Positions 18,564 to 27,378 of a stretch of DNA of 59,062 bases are shown in pieces. The notes under the pieces were generated by a model. That model was not told the DNA's origin, searched no databases, and saw only the letters and a list, made by a program, of their open reading frames with translations. Location of the stretch: NCBI GenBank assembly GCA_020352215.1, contig CP070675.1:5645033-5704094 (forward strand), written 5' to 3'. This stretch comes from Phycisphaerales bacterium. Lineage in GTDB: Bacteria; Planctomycetota; Phycisphaerae; Sedimentisphaerales; Anaerobacaceae. A program made the translations under genes and the position numbers. The stretch's first letter is position 1; every line of letters starts with the position of its first letter.

Positions 18564-19709
18564 ATGCCAGAAAGAGCTGGAATCAGTTCTAGGTACTTTA
18601 CGAAAATCGAGCAGCTCGAACAGCTGACCGAGCAGGAAGCGGCGGATCTTGGTAAGGTCGCCGAGCGGTTCAGCTTTCGCAGCAATGGCTACTACTTGTC
18701 GCTCATCGACTGGGCGGATCCGAACGATCCGATACGCACAATTGTAGTCCCGCACATGCAAGAACTTGACGAATGGGGCCGACTCGATCCTTCCGACGAG
18801 AAAACCTACACAGTTATGCCTGGCGTGGAGCACAAGTATCATTCCACTGCATTGCTCCTGGTGAGTAGTGTTTGCGAAGGTATATGTCGGTACTGCTTCC
18901 GTAAGCGCGTCTTCATCGAGCCACAGAGCACATGCCTCAGGGACATACCGGCTGCGATGCGTTACATAAGAGAGCATCGAGAGGTGACCAACGTCTTGCT
19001 TACTGGGGGAGACCCGCTGGTCCTGACAACCAGCAAGCTCGAAGAGATCATCCGCCAGCTGAGAGAAATTGAGCACGTGGAAATCGTCCGCATCGGCACA
19101 AAAGTGCCTGCCTTCAATCCATACCGGATCCTTGATGATCCGGGTTTGCTGGAGATGATAGAAACATACAGCACCGAGCAAAAGAAAATATACGTGATGA
19201 CACACTTTGTCCACCCGAAGGAACTGACGGACGTGGCAGTCAAAGCAGTCCACTTGCTGCAGAAAGCCGGCGCTGTCACGGCAAACCAAAGCCCTCTGAT
19301 AAGAAACCTCAACGATGACCCTGAGGTCATGGCGGAATTGCTCGCCAAGCTCTCGTTCGCTGGGATTGTGCCCTATTACATTTTCCAGTGCCGGCCGGCA
19401 TTGGGCAACAAAGCCTACACTGTGCCGATCGAGGAAGGCTATGAGATAGTTGAGCGAGCAAAGGCACGTGTGTCCGGCCTGGCCAAACGCGCGCGCTACA
19501 CCATGTCGCACTCCACTGGAAAAATCGAAATCATAGGCAAGACAAAGAGGTTCGTCCATCTCAAATACCATCGCGCTGCTGATGATGCCGATAGTGGGCG
19601 ATTCTTAGTTTTCAGATGCAACCCAAATGCCTACTGGTTCGACGATTATGAAGAAGTTGCCCGTCGTTATCCAATAGAAATGCCCTATAGGTCCTACGGG
19701 CCGCAGTAG
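18564..19709 (+). CDS. KamA-family radical SAM protein (lysine 2,3-aminomutase-like)
   Basis: A 381-residue radical SAM enzyme. The iron-sulfur motif is C104-x3-C108-x2-C111 in VCEGICRYCFRKRVF. LLTGGDPLVLTTSKLEEI and VRIGTKVPAFNPYRI follow in the barrel. In HSTGKIEIIG, Lys320 occupies the position expected for the PLP-binding lysine. The fold migrates an amino group from C2 to C3 of lysine or a related substrate. The gene is not next to a beta-lysine acetyltransferase (ablB) or an EF-P gene, so osmolyte versus EF-P modification cannot be decided. ATG 18564 is preferred over TTG 18555. Confidence 0.83.
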   Translation: MPERAGISSRYFTKIEQLEQLTEQEAADLGKVAERFSFRSNGYYLSLIDWADPNDPIRTIVVPHMQELDEWGRLDPSDEKTYTVMPGVEHKYHSTALLLVSSVCEGICRYCFRKRVFIEPQSTCLRDIPAAMRYIREHREVTNVLLTGGDPLVLTTSKLEEIIRQLREIEHVEIVRIGTKVPAFNPYRILDDPGLLEMIETYSTEQKKIYVMTHFVHPKELTDVAVKAVHLLQKAGAVTANQSPLIRNLNDDPEVMAELLAKLSFAGIVPYYIFQCRPALGNKAYTVPIEEGYEIVERAKARVSGLAKRARYTMSHSTGKIEIIGKTKRFVHLKYHRAADDADSGRFLVFRCNPNAYWFDDYEEVARRYPIEMPYRSYGPQ

Positions 19710-19829
19710 GTCCCGACCTCCGGACTCGGTACGGGCCCCAACCCAAAACTGCACGATCCTGTTTGCAGATCGGGGACATGCCCCCCCGGTTCATGCTGAT
19801 CGGACATCCCCTGAGACGAGGAGTGTAAA

Positions 19830-21077
19830 TTGTTTGGGATATCCCAAAGCACGATGGAAAGAGCTCTCAAAACCACCACGGCCATCCTGGCGGTTCTTGT
19901 ATGCTGTCAAGCAGTGTTCGCCTTGGAACCCGACGAAATTCTGGTCATAGCTAACAAGGGTGTCGCCGCATCAGGCCGCCTTGCTCGGTACTACTGCAAG
20001 AAGCGAGCAGTGCCCACGGCAAATATTCTCTATCTATCACTGGGAATGCGCCTTGAGGATTCGATCACTAGAGGCGATTACGAAAAATGGCTATCGGGCC
20101 CCATTCGCAAAGAACTGCTCACGCGCAAGGATGGGGGCAGAATCAGATGTCTTCTGACGACCTACGGCGTACCGACCAGGGTGGGAAAGCGTGGCCCGCT
20201 GGTCGGATTCGAAGGCCGACTGAGGCAGTTGAGAGAATTAGCAAAGCAAGAGAAGAACGCTGTTGAACAGTTGGAGCAAACCGGTCTTGCGAACTCTGCA
20301 GAGCACAGCAGAAGGAAACAAAGGCTCGCTCAACTACAGATGGACATAGACCGCATAACCGGCAAAGAAACCGATGCTTCGGTCGATAGCGAACTTTCAG
20401 TGCTTCTGTTCGGCATCTATGACCTGTATCGCTGGCAGCCGAATATGCTGAGAAACACGACACAAACGGCTGCATTCAAGACCCTAATGCTCTGCCGACT
20501 GGACGGGCCGGACTACTTGACGGCCAAGGGCCTGATCGACAAGGCAATAGCTGCAGAAGAAAACGGACTGCAAGGTGCCGCGTACGTCGATTCGAGGGGC
20601 ATCATAAAGAGGGACCTGTACGGCCACTTTGACCAGTCTCTGCGCGATCTGGCAATTCTCACAAGATCAGAGACAAAACTACTTGTCAAAGAAGAGCGGA
20701 CCGAGAAGCTTTTTGCCCCGGGCACATGCCCTCAAACAGCCATCTACTGTGGGTGGTACAGCCTCAGGAAATACGTCGACGCCTTCGATTTTGTCGACGG
20801 TGCGATCGGATACCACATCGCCAGTTTCGAGGCTATGGACATCCGCGATCCTAACAGCACACAGTGGTGCCCGGCCATGCTCGCCGATGGGATAACAGCC
20901 ACCCTTGGTGCAGTGGCCGAGCCCTACCTTCACTCGTTTCCGGAGCCCAGACTGTTCTTCATGGAGCTATACAGCGGCCGATGTCTCGTCGAAGCATTTT
21001 ACCGCACAAAGCCCTTCAATTCGTGGCAACTGCTCTTGATAGGTGACCCGCTGTACAGACCCTTTAAGAAACCGTGA
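19830..21077 (+). CDS. TIGR03790-family exported protein of unknown function
   Basis: A 415-residue protein with a signal peptide (RALKTTTAILAVLVCCQAVF, cleavage probably after ...FALE). The opening EPDEILVIANKGVAASGRLA, followed by YYCKKRAVP and NILYLSLG, is the typical start of the TIGR03790 family, found in planctomycetes and some other bacteria. Later LLTTYGVPTRVG, a coiled-coil-like lysine/glutamine-rich stretch (about 130-180), and LLIGDPLYRPF at the end also fit. Its role is unknown. ACGAGGAG at 19816-19823 points to the TTG start at 19830; an ATG at 19854 gives a shorter signal peptide. It converges on the VanZ-like gene with only 4 bp between stops. Confidence 0.78.
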   Translation: MFGISQSTMERALKTTTAILAVLVCCQAVFALEPDEILVIANKGVAASGRLARYYCKKRAVPTANILYLSLGMRLEDSITRGDYEKWLSGPIRKELLTRKDGGRIRCLLTTYGVPTRVGKRGPLVGFEGRLRQLRELAKQEKNAVEQLEQTGLANSAEHSRRKQRLAQLQMDIDRITGKETDASVDSELSVLLFGIYDLYRWQPNMLRNTTQTAAFKTLMLCRLDGPDYLTAKGLIDKAIAAEENGLQGAAYVDSRGIIKRDLYGHFDQSLRDLAILTRSETKLLVKEERTEKLFAPGTCPQTAIYCGWYSLRKYVDAFDFVDGAIGYHIASFEAMDIRDPNSTQWCPAMLADGITATLGAVAEPYLHSFPEPRLFFMELYSGRCLVEAFYRTKPFNSWQLLLIGDPLYRPFKKP

Positions 21078-21081
21078 CGCC

Positions 21082-21879
21082 CTACGTATCAAACGGCTGC
21101 GCTCCTCCACTTCCGGCAAGTCTCCGACGAAGCACATCTATCACCAAGACGGTGACAACGACAACCACGATCCCCAAAGCCGGGACAAGTACGTCCCCAA
21201 TAGCAACCACTTTGCGAAAGAGCAGTGAACCCAGCTTCGCCGCCACAAGGAAACCCATAGGTGGTAGCAGCGTGGCCGCCACCCATCGGAATCTGGCCGC
21301 TGTCCCTGTTGGAAAGGCAGCGGGCGTGCCCTTGCGACTACTTACGCCACGGGATCTTTGCCGACCGTATTGGATCCAGAGCATGGTCAGTAATGCGTAG
21401 GCAAACAGATTGAACGCCCTGTACGCCACAGGGAACACGTCCGCGAGGTTCGCCCGCGTGACATTTGTCACACCAAAGATTAATACACTGGTTATTAGAA
21501 GAGACGCAGGCCAGAAAGATAGAATCGACAGCACAACCAAGCTCGTCACGGCACCCGCGAGGTCAGCGAAAAAGTCCACAATATCTGTACTGCGCCCCGC
21601 CACGTATCCTTGGAGCCATTCGTCAATCGCCCCATACCAAACGACCACTAACAGCACCCACCAAACCGCTGCTTTGCGCCAGTTTACCCTTTTGTCCGGG
21701 CAAACCGCGAACCACAGCAGAAAGACCAGAACCATATAGGCAAAGAAATGAAGGCTCTTGTCGGAGACGCCGGCTTCGCGAACCACTCTGGGAATGGGGA
21801 TATGTGCAGCCACAAAGAGCGCGGGCCAGTACAACACCAGCGTCATTAGCGTCAACTTATGTCGTCTCGACAGCGCCAA
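21082..21879 (-). CDS. VanZ-like membrane protein
   Basis: A 265-residue polytopic membrane protein. The N-terminal part has IPIPRVVREAGVSDKSLHFF, then AYMVLVFLLWFA and YGAIDEWLQGYVAGRSTDIV, then DFFADLAGAV. The conserved D(K)..HF..Y, E..Q and R..D..D..AN/DL residues are those of the VanZ-like family. A second half with four more helices is less recognisable. Function is unknown beyond the link of VanZ to teicoplanin resistance in enterococci. It starts 46 bp after the stop of the large activase gene on the same strand, so the two may be co-transcribed. Confidence 0.75.
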   Translation of the reverse strand: MALSRRHKLTLMTLVLYWPALFVAAHIPIPRVVREAGVSDKSLHFFAYMVLVFLLWFAVCPDKRVNWRKAAVWWVLLVVVWYGAIDEWLQGYVAGRSTDIVDFFADLAGAVTSLVVLSILSFWPASLLITSVLIFGVTNVTRANLADVFPVAYRAFNLFAYALLTMLWIQYGRQRSRGVSSRKGTPAAFPTGTAARFRWVAATLLPPMGFLVAAKLGSLLFRKVVAIGDVLVPALGIVVVVVTVLVIDVLRRRLAGSGGAQPFDT

Positions 21880-21925
21880 TCACAGCTCCTGGAGCAAACC
21901 ACAGTTACGTGCTCGCCGCAAACTA

Positions 21926-24900
21926 TCACCCATATTTCTGCCTGAGCATTTCTTGTTTCTGGTAGCACTGCTCGCGGAAGACTGCCACCTCCGAGTCGAG
22001 ATTGGCGCTCGGTGAATCTCCAAAAAAGGCGTGTATGATCGGCAAGACCAAGTCGGGCTTTCTTTTTCTAAATTCTTTGACCATTGCCTCGATTTTGGCG
22101 GTCGCTACGCCTTCCTGCATGCACGTGAAGGGGCCCACATGAAATATTCCGGAAATATAAGCGTCGCCCCGCGGCCTGGTCAGTTCGTGCATGAAATAAT
22201 AAGCGATGGCCGTACTCAGCGGAGATTCGCCTTCGATGTTACCGTGACATTCATGCTGCTGCTCGAGTGTCTCGATCATTTCCATCGGATTCGGCAGGAT
22301 GTGTCTGCCGTCGAGCACCTCGTGGAACGGCTCGGCAAGCACCTGCTCCACACGCGACATGTATTTTCCCTTAAGGAGAGACTTGCTGAGCTTGCCCATA
22401 TTGGTCAACGCTCTGCGCAAATCAACGCCTTTCACTCCCAGCCGGGCATCCCTCTTGGCGTTCCTCACATTCACTCTGTTGACATAGTGTAGCCAGTCGG
22501 ACACGGGGTCTCTTATTACCTCCAGTCCCTGCTCCTCCAGCTTCTCAACTACGTTACTTGTGAATGGATCATGCTGCCTCATGTAGATTTCCCCTATGTA
22601 AAGGACAAGGGGAAATCGGCGGTGGTTCCGCCGTTTGCTTGCCTTAAACGAGGCGACCGTTTCCTGTCCCCACCGCACCAGGTCCGACGGCTCGGCCCCT
22701 TCCTCTACTACCCTCTCCAGCTCGCGCAGCCTATCTTGCCTGAGCCGCTGAAAAGCATCCTTGTCTGCCGCATATGGGCGAAATCTAAGAGATACGTCTT
22801 CGAGCAGGTCTGAAGCATTTAGCCCACAGAACAACATCTTTTGCATCTTGACCCTTGCAGACAAGCTCAGGTGTTCAGGCAGTGGTATATCAATGTAGTC
22901 CGCCTCAGCAGAAGGTCCTACTACCGGCACCTTCCCCAAGCCCTCCCGCTCCATAAACTCTCTAACAAGTTCAGTGTATTTGCCAAACCTGCAAGGCCCG
23001 CTTGTCGTAGGGAGCATCACAAGATAGCTGCTCTCAACGTGTTCCTTGCCCTTTCTTTCTATCTGTTCTTGGAGGAAACCCATGGCGTCGCCCACGACGC
23101 CTTTAAGCGGGTGACAGACCTCGGTATATATGTGCTTGCGTGCAACTTCGTAGCCTCTCTGCGTGTTCGTCGGCAATACTCTGCTGTCTATCCCAAAGTG
23201 CCTCAGCCCCGCGGCCCCGACAACGCTTCCATTGCCCATGTATGGAATCAGCCACGTCCTATGCTGGAAGCTGTCGAGAGAACGCCTCTTAAGACTTCCA
23301 AGGTCAAGCTCGCTGGGCCTACACTGGCTTACGACCCTCTCATGGGCCTCGGTCCGCGTGACAAAAGGAGCATTGTTCGTTTGAGCATCGGTCAAGAGAA
23401 CAAGCAGGGGCTTGTTCGCAGCCTGGAGGATCTTCTCCTCCTGGTAGATTTTCAGGCTATCCGGGCCGCACGCGAAATTCATCATTCTTACAGGGAACAA
23501 ATTCGGGTGGTCGCCCACGAATACGTTTGCCTTGAGGATCTTTACGCTCTGAACCCAAAACTCATTTTCCACAAACGCGTCTATAGGAATGTCTATGAAT
23601 CTGTGCTCAAGGAACACTTGAGGTATGTAATCAAGGCCTCTCACCTGTGAGAACATGGCCCCCGAGTTGGAACTCGCCTCCGGGTCGAGCAAGACATAGT
23701 CTCTGCCGACTCCGACGTAGCCATCGGCGCCTTCCTTCTCAATGCGTTGCAGGAACTTGTCTCCCTCTCTGTAAAGCTCATTCTTAAACTCGTTCTCAGC
23801 GCCATTTGCATACTCAATTGCGGCCCTTATCTGCCTGCCACTGAATCGAAACCCTACCCTCCCAAACTCCAGCTTGAGCTCTTGAACCAGCAACGGCATA
23901 TCCCCAAAGTGCAGAACAGGATTGATTTGCTTGTTCTTATCAAGCGACAGCACGTCATTCAAAACGTAGCCTTCAGACTCGGTGTAGATGCAGTATTTCA
24001 AGTCGGGCGGGTCGGGTTTTCGTTGTTCAATGAAGCTTGGGTTAAACAGGTACTCAATCCCTGGGTTCTGGTTCAGCACGGACGCGTGGCCGGTCGCGAG
24101 CTTCCTGGCTATACAGAACTCGGTCCGTGAGTTATCGACCCCTATTTTTGCAATCTCCTTACTGCTGCGCGGCGAGACAACCGGATAAAAGCCAAGCTTC
24201 TTGAAAAAGGCGGCGCTCCAAATGCCTTTTTCGCCCAGTGTTGCGGTGCTCCGCTTGATCCCTACGGTTTTCGCCCCCACCCCAGCTGACGCTACATCAT
24301 CCAACAGACATCCGTACAACTTGAAGTGCTTCTCGTATATCCTGTGATATTTCTGGACATAGTCGGTCTTCGGCTTCTTCACCGATTCGGAATTACCCCT
24401 TGGGCAAAAGCCCCCTGTGATTATCTCATCGTCTTCGATCGAGAACACTTCAAGCTGGCAATCCCTCATGCCGCAGGTCTTTTTCTCGAACAGTTCCTTA
24501 CAGGAGACGTTTCGTTTTTCAAAGGGCATGTCCACTAATCCCCAGCCCCTGAATGCCGAATCACAGTCCTTGCCCTGCTCGCGGCACTGCTTGATATTTT
24601 CGATGATGTCGAGGGCCTGGCCCCAAGCACCAAACATCTCTCTGTGAGGATAGGCCTCTATTTCCTTACCTGTTACCTGTGCAAGCGCTGCGAGGAAGGC
24701 CTTGCCCAGCGGCGGCCCCCCTTGAGCGGAACACTTCTGCCCGGCGTGCTGAGCACCGCCGACAAACTTGAAGTAATAGCTCGCGGCTGTTCCCCTTAGT
24801 ATCGCCGCAGCAATTTCGTCTCTGCTGAAACCTTCTGCGATGAGCCTGTTTTCATCCATCTCCATGAAGACGCCGCACGTAGAGTCTATGATGGGCACTC

Positions 24901-26509
24901 TCTCAGCCCGCAGCGCCGCCTCCTGGAGGGAATTCTCCACATTGAGGTTTATCACATCGGCCATATTCTCAAGAGTCTGGCCCGAGCCGGCCTGGCAACT
25001 GTAGTTCATTTTTGCTTCTTTGACCGTCCCGTCCTCCGCGAAACTCGTGAACTTCATGTCTTGGCCGCCCACCTCAAAGACGGTATCTATCTGTGGGTTA
25101 TAGTGTTTAACGCCAAGTGCGTGACACGTAATCTCATCTGTTATTCGGTCGGCAAGCTCAATCCCCTTCTTTGTCAACTCTTCGGCTTTGTTCTTGCCCA
25201 CAAGGATTTTCTCATAGAGTTTTCGTGCAGAGCCGGTCGCCCCCACCCCCCTGACTATGACTTTGTCCTTATGTTTGCTCAGGTATGCCAGGACGCGCTT
25301 CAGTGACCCTTCGGGATTCCCGTGCGTCTTGATGTACAGCTTGTCCAGGAGTCTGCCGCTCTTTAGTTCGACAAGAGCCCCTTTCGTCGTTGTGCTACCC
25401 CCATCGATCCCGAGGACCACCTCTGTTCCGGCAGGAATGTCTTCGTGTAGGCCTTGGCTGGTCTCATTCACATTTTGAAGAGATTTGTAGAGAGGTGGTG
25501 CATATTGCCTTTTCTCCCTGCTGTACTCGGCGACTTTGTCCAACTGGCCCATGTCAAACACGAAGCTGTTGCCCTCTTCCATTCCCTTCACAGCCGCACC
25601 TATAGCTGCTATGCTATGGTAATGCTTTGGCCTTTCTATCGAAATGCCCAGTAGATTTGCCAAGTGGGACCTTATCAGTTCGTTGGTCAGGACCCCACCG
25701 GTAGCTACGGCTGTGTGCGAATTCTCCGACGCACTCAGCTCCCTGGCGCCAAGAACGTCGATTTTATAGTTTCTCGCAACGGTCCGGAACAAGCCTGCCA
25801 AATTGTCTTGCCTGGTCGCACCTTCGTTCTGCTTATGGATCAGGTCAGACTGAACAACCACCCCGCATCTCGCCAAAAACTCGCTCGGCTCCGTTGATTT
25901 TGCGGCCTCGCTCTCTGCCCGTCGAAACATCTCCTCAAGCCTAGCCTGGAGTTTGGCGCGATTACCGGCCCGCATCTTCTCTCTGGCCCCCTCGCTTCGC
26001 GCCGAGGCTGTGTCCTGCAGCTCAGGATTTGAAACATCGCCCTCAAAGAGCCTCCTGCATTGCTTTTCGATAAGCGTGCCAGAGCCTCCACCACATTTCG
26101 TGCCGGTTCTCCACTCCTGTATGACTCGCTTGCCGCCTATCTGCTTCAACGCGAAGAAATATGAATCCTTGGCGCCTACGTGGAAGATATACTCCGCCCG
26201 AGGGTCGACCACGGTCGCTCCCTTAGGTATTGCCACACTGTCGTAAACGTAGGTTACACCCTCCATAACGCGTGGAAAAGACTCAGCCCCGCTCCCGGTG
26301 AATGCTGTATTCTTCACGGTTCGCCGGCCGAACTTGCGGGTCACTTTCTGCCAAACCTCCTTAATCGCTCCAGTCGGGTTTGCGAAATGCATTATTGGTT
26401 TGGGGCAGTACAACACCTCGCCGTCGGCATTCAGAACCGCGCAATGCACGAGACTACTGCCAACGTCAATACCTACATACAAGCCGCTACATGTGTCGGA
26501 TGCTGCCAT
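21926..26509 (-). CDS. Giant 2-hydroxyacyl-CoA dehydratase activase-like protein (two BadF/HgdC ATPase domains, DUF2229, HgdB-like region)
   Basis: A 1527-residue cytoplasmic protein. The first ASKHA ATPase domain spans about residues 10-310 (YVGIDVGSSLVHCAVLN; a Cys in GTKCGGGSGTL). A second spans about 360-630 (LGIDGGSTTTKGALVELKSG, VFEVGGQDMKFTSF). In the second, two cysteines sit in YSCQAGSGQTLE and STCGVFMEMDE at the places where HgdC-type activases bridge a [4Fe-4S] cluster. A DUF2229-type region follows from about 740 (VGIKRSTATLGE...), and the last 450 residues resemble a dehydratase subunit (MLPTTSGPCRFGKYTEL). Such proteins couple ATP hydrolysis to low-potential electron transfer. 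The substrate is unknown and no separate dehydratase genes lie nearby. ATG 26509 has GGGAG six bases upstream; the frame also extends to 26530. Confidence 0.8.
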   Translation of the reverse strand: MAASDTCSGLYVGIDVGSSLVHCAVLNADGEVLYCPKPIMHFANPTGAIKEVWQKVTRKFGRRTVKNTAFTGSGAESFPRVMEGVTYVYDSVAIPKGATVVDPRAEYIFHVGAKDSYFFALKQIGGKRVIQEWRTGTKCGGGSGTLIEKQCRRLFEGDVSNPELQDTASARSEGAREKMRAGNRAKLQARLEEMFRRAESEAAKSTEPSEFLARCGVVVQSDLIHKQNEGATRQDNLAGLFRTVARNYKIDVLGARELSASENSHTAVATGGVLTNELIRSHLANLLGISIERPKHYHSIAAIGAAVKGMEEGNSFVFDMGQLDKVAEYSREKRQYAPPLYKSLQNVNETSQGLHEDIPAGTEVVLGIDGGSTTTKGALVELKSGRLLDKLYIKTHGNPEGSLKRVLAYLSKHKDKVIVRGVGATGSARKLYEKILVGKNKAEELTKKGIELADRITDEITCHALGVKHYNPQIDTVFEVGGQDMKFTSFAEDGTVKEAKMNYSCQAGSGQTLENMADVINLNVENSLQEAALRAERVPIIDSTCGVFMEMDENRLIAEGFSRDEIAAAILRGTAASYYFKFVGGAQHAGQKCSAQGGPPLGKAFLAALAQVTGKEIEAYPHREMFGAWGQALDIIENIKQCREQGKDCDSAFRGWGLVDMPFEKRNVSCKELFEKKTCGMRDCQLEVFSIEDDEIITGGFCPRGNSESVKKPKTDYVQKYHRIYEKHFKLYGCLLDDVASAGVGAKTVGIKRSTATLGEKGIWSAAFFKKLGFYPVVSPRSSKEIAKIGVDNSRTEFCIARKLATGHASVLNQNPGIEYLFNPSFIEQRKPDPPDLKYCIYTESEGYVLNDVLSLDKNKQINPVLHFGDMPLLVQELKLEFGRVGFRFSGRQIRAAIEYANGAENEFKNELYREGDKFLQRIEKEGADGYVGVGRDYVLLDPEASSNSGAMFSQVRGLDYIPQVFLEHRFIDIPIDAFVENEFWVQSVKILKANVFVGDHPNLFPVRMMNFACGPDSLKIYQEEKILQAANKPLLVLLTDAQTNNAPFVTRTEAHERVVSQCRPSELDLGSLKRRSLDSFQHRTWLIPYMGNGSVVGAAGLRHFGIDSRVLPTNTQRGYEVARKHIYTEVCHPLKGVVGDAMGFLQEQIERKGKEHVESSYLVMLPTTSGPCRFGKYTELVREFMEREGLGKVPVVGPSAEADYIDIPLPEHLSLSARVKMQKMLFCGLNASDLLEDVSLRFRPYAADKDAFQRLRQDRLRELERVVEEGAEPSDLVRWGQETVASFKASKRRNHRRFPLVLYIGEIYMRQHDPFTSNVVEKLEEQGLEVIRDPVSDWLHYVNRVNVRNAKRDARLGVKGVDLRRALTNMGKLSKSLLKGKYMSRVEQVLAEPFHEVLDGRHILPNPMEMIETLEQQHECHGNIEGESPLSTAIAYYFMHELTRPRGDAYISGIFHVGPFTCMQEGVATAKIEAMVKEFRKRKPDLVLPIIHAFFGDSPSANLDSEVAVFREQCYQKQEMLRQKYG

Positions 26510-26525
26510 CTTCGGCTCCCTGCTT

Positions 26526-26554
26526 ATCATAAAGTCCAGTCAGCAAACGAGTAA
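26526..26554 (-). promoter_or_regulatory. Candidate sigma70-type promoter of the activase-like gene
   Basis: On the minus strand, TTACTC (26554-26549) and TATGAT (26531-26526) are separated by 17 bases. Transcription would start near 26519, leaving a very short leader that still carries the GGGAG ribosome binding site. The -35 element is weak, so this is a suggestion from sequence only. Confidence 0.3.
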
Positions 26555-26833
26555 TACTTCATATCCCCTGCGAACTCACGAAGGCGCAGGCTATAGCAAT
26601 GTGGCCAGCACGCCATGACGATTATAGTCGCCAAACCTGACCCCGCAAGCGAACGTAAGTTTGTTCGGTCGCTAAATATATCCCAGCAGCCTCACTTATG
26701 TTCAATACCGGTGCTGGTCGCCAGCCATACGGACCAGCACTCGGGCTTTCCAAGGTCTCATGTGGTGGCAGGTTAATGTGTGCCAAACAAGAGGAGTTGT
26801 ACGCCATCGGCAGCGACCAACAATAATCCACGA

Positions 26834-26863
26834 CCTGTTACTAAAACCGGCAACTGTAACAGG
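26834..26863. repeat. Inverted repeat, 8-bp arms
   Basis: CCTGTTAC at 26834-26841 is matched by GTAACAGG at 26856-26863 with a 14-base loop. There is no T-tract after it, so it is not a terminator; an operator or origin element is possible. A further GTTAAC palindrome lies about 20 bp downstream. Confidence 0.5.
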
Positions 26864-27280
26864 AGTGAGTGTATCAGTACTGTTAACTGAGGGAAAAGTC
26901 AAGAGAAGTAACACAAACTAACATGAGATGTCTCGGGTTTTCCACAAAGAAGATGTGCCGGGCTGGCGCGGCAAACACTTGTAACAACGATGTTTAGCCA
27001 ATGCGACGATGACAAACACAACAATTACACAGACTATATGAGTACTAATACCGTTTTAGTTATCTTTTACATTAGGCGTGCCATACTCTGCAACAGACAT
27101 CGCAGGCGAAAACAAAGTTAGCTTTGTATACAACTTGGTATTACTTTCTTCACTGGCGGCCATCGCCCATGTTCTTGACCATTTGGGGGTCCAGGTGCTA
27201 CCGCCCACCGTGACTTGCCTCGCGGGCCACTGCCAACTGATAAATGTCTCGTTCAGGGCGGCGTTTTTTCCGGAAAATCA

Positions 27281-27309
27281 TTGTGGTTCGATCACGCCCG
27301 CGGTAAAAT
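27281..27309 (+). promoter_or_regulatory. Candidate promoter of dnaN
   Basis: TTGTGG (27281-27286) and TAAAAT (27304-27309) are separated by 17 bases, ending 69 bp before the dnaN ATG. AGAGGT at 27368-27373 would be the ribosome binding site. Both hexamers deviate from consensus, so this is a moderate guess. Confidence 0.3.
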
Positions 27310-27378
27310 ATCGCAGTCGTTAGCTGGTCTATGCAACTGTAATTTCACGCTGTTGCCACTTTAACGCAGAGGTTTACT

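Larger units (their letters stand above)
26531..27378. other. Long intergenic region upstream of dnaN; candidate replication origin
   Basis: This 848-bp stretch has no convincing gene. It separates a minus-strand gene from the dnaN-DUF721-gyrB group on the plus strand, the classic neighbourhood of bacterial oriC. It contains TTTTCCACA at 26938-26946 and TAATCCACG at 26824-26832, one and two mismatches from the DnaA box TTATCCACA. It also has a perfect inverted repeat at 26834-26863 and an A+T-rich stretch at about 27010-27080. Only two box-like sites were seen and dnaA is not here, so the origin call is tentative. Confidence 0.3.

Noticed and set aside
18183..19571. A 462-codon minus-strand frame across the priming transferase and KamA-type genes
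   Set aside because: It is antisense to two strongly recognised proteins and shows no domain.
22841..23650. A 269-codon plus-strand frame inside the activase-like gene
   Set aside because: It is the antisense shadow of a well-supported 1527-residue protein, with no recognisable domain of its own.
27078..27323. An 81-codon plus-strand frame upstream of dnaN
   Set aside because: No motif or ribosome binding site; it ends inside the putative dnaN promoter region and is more likely non-coding.
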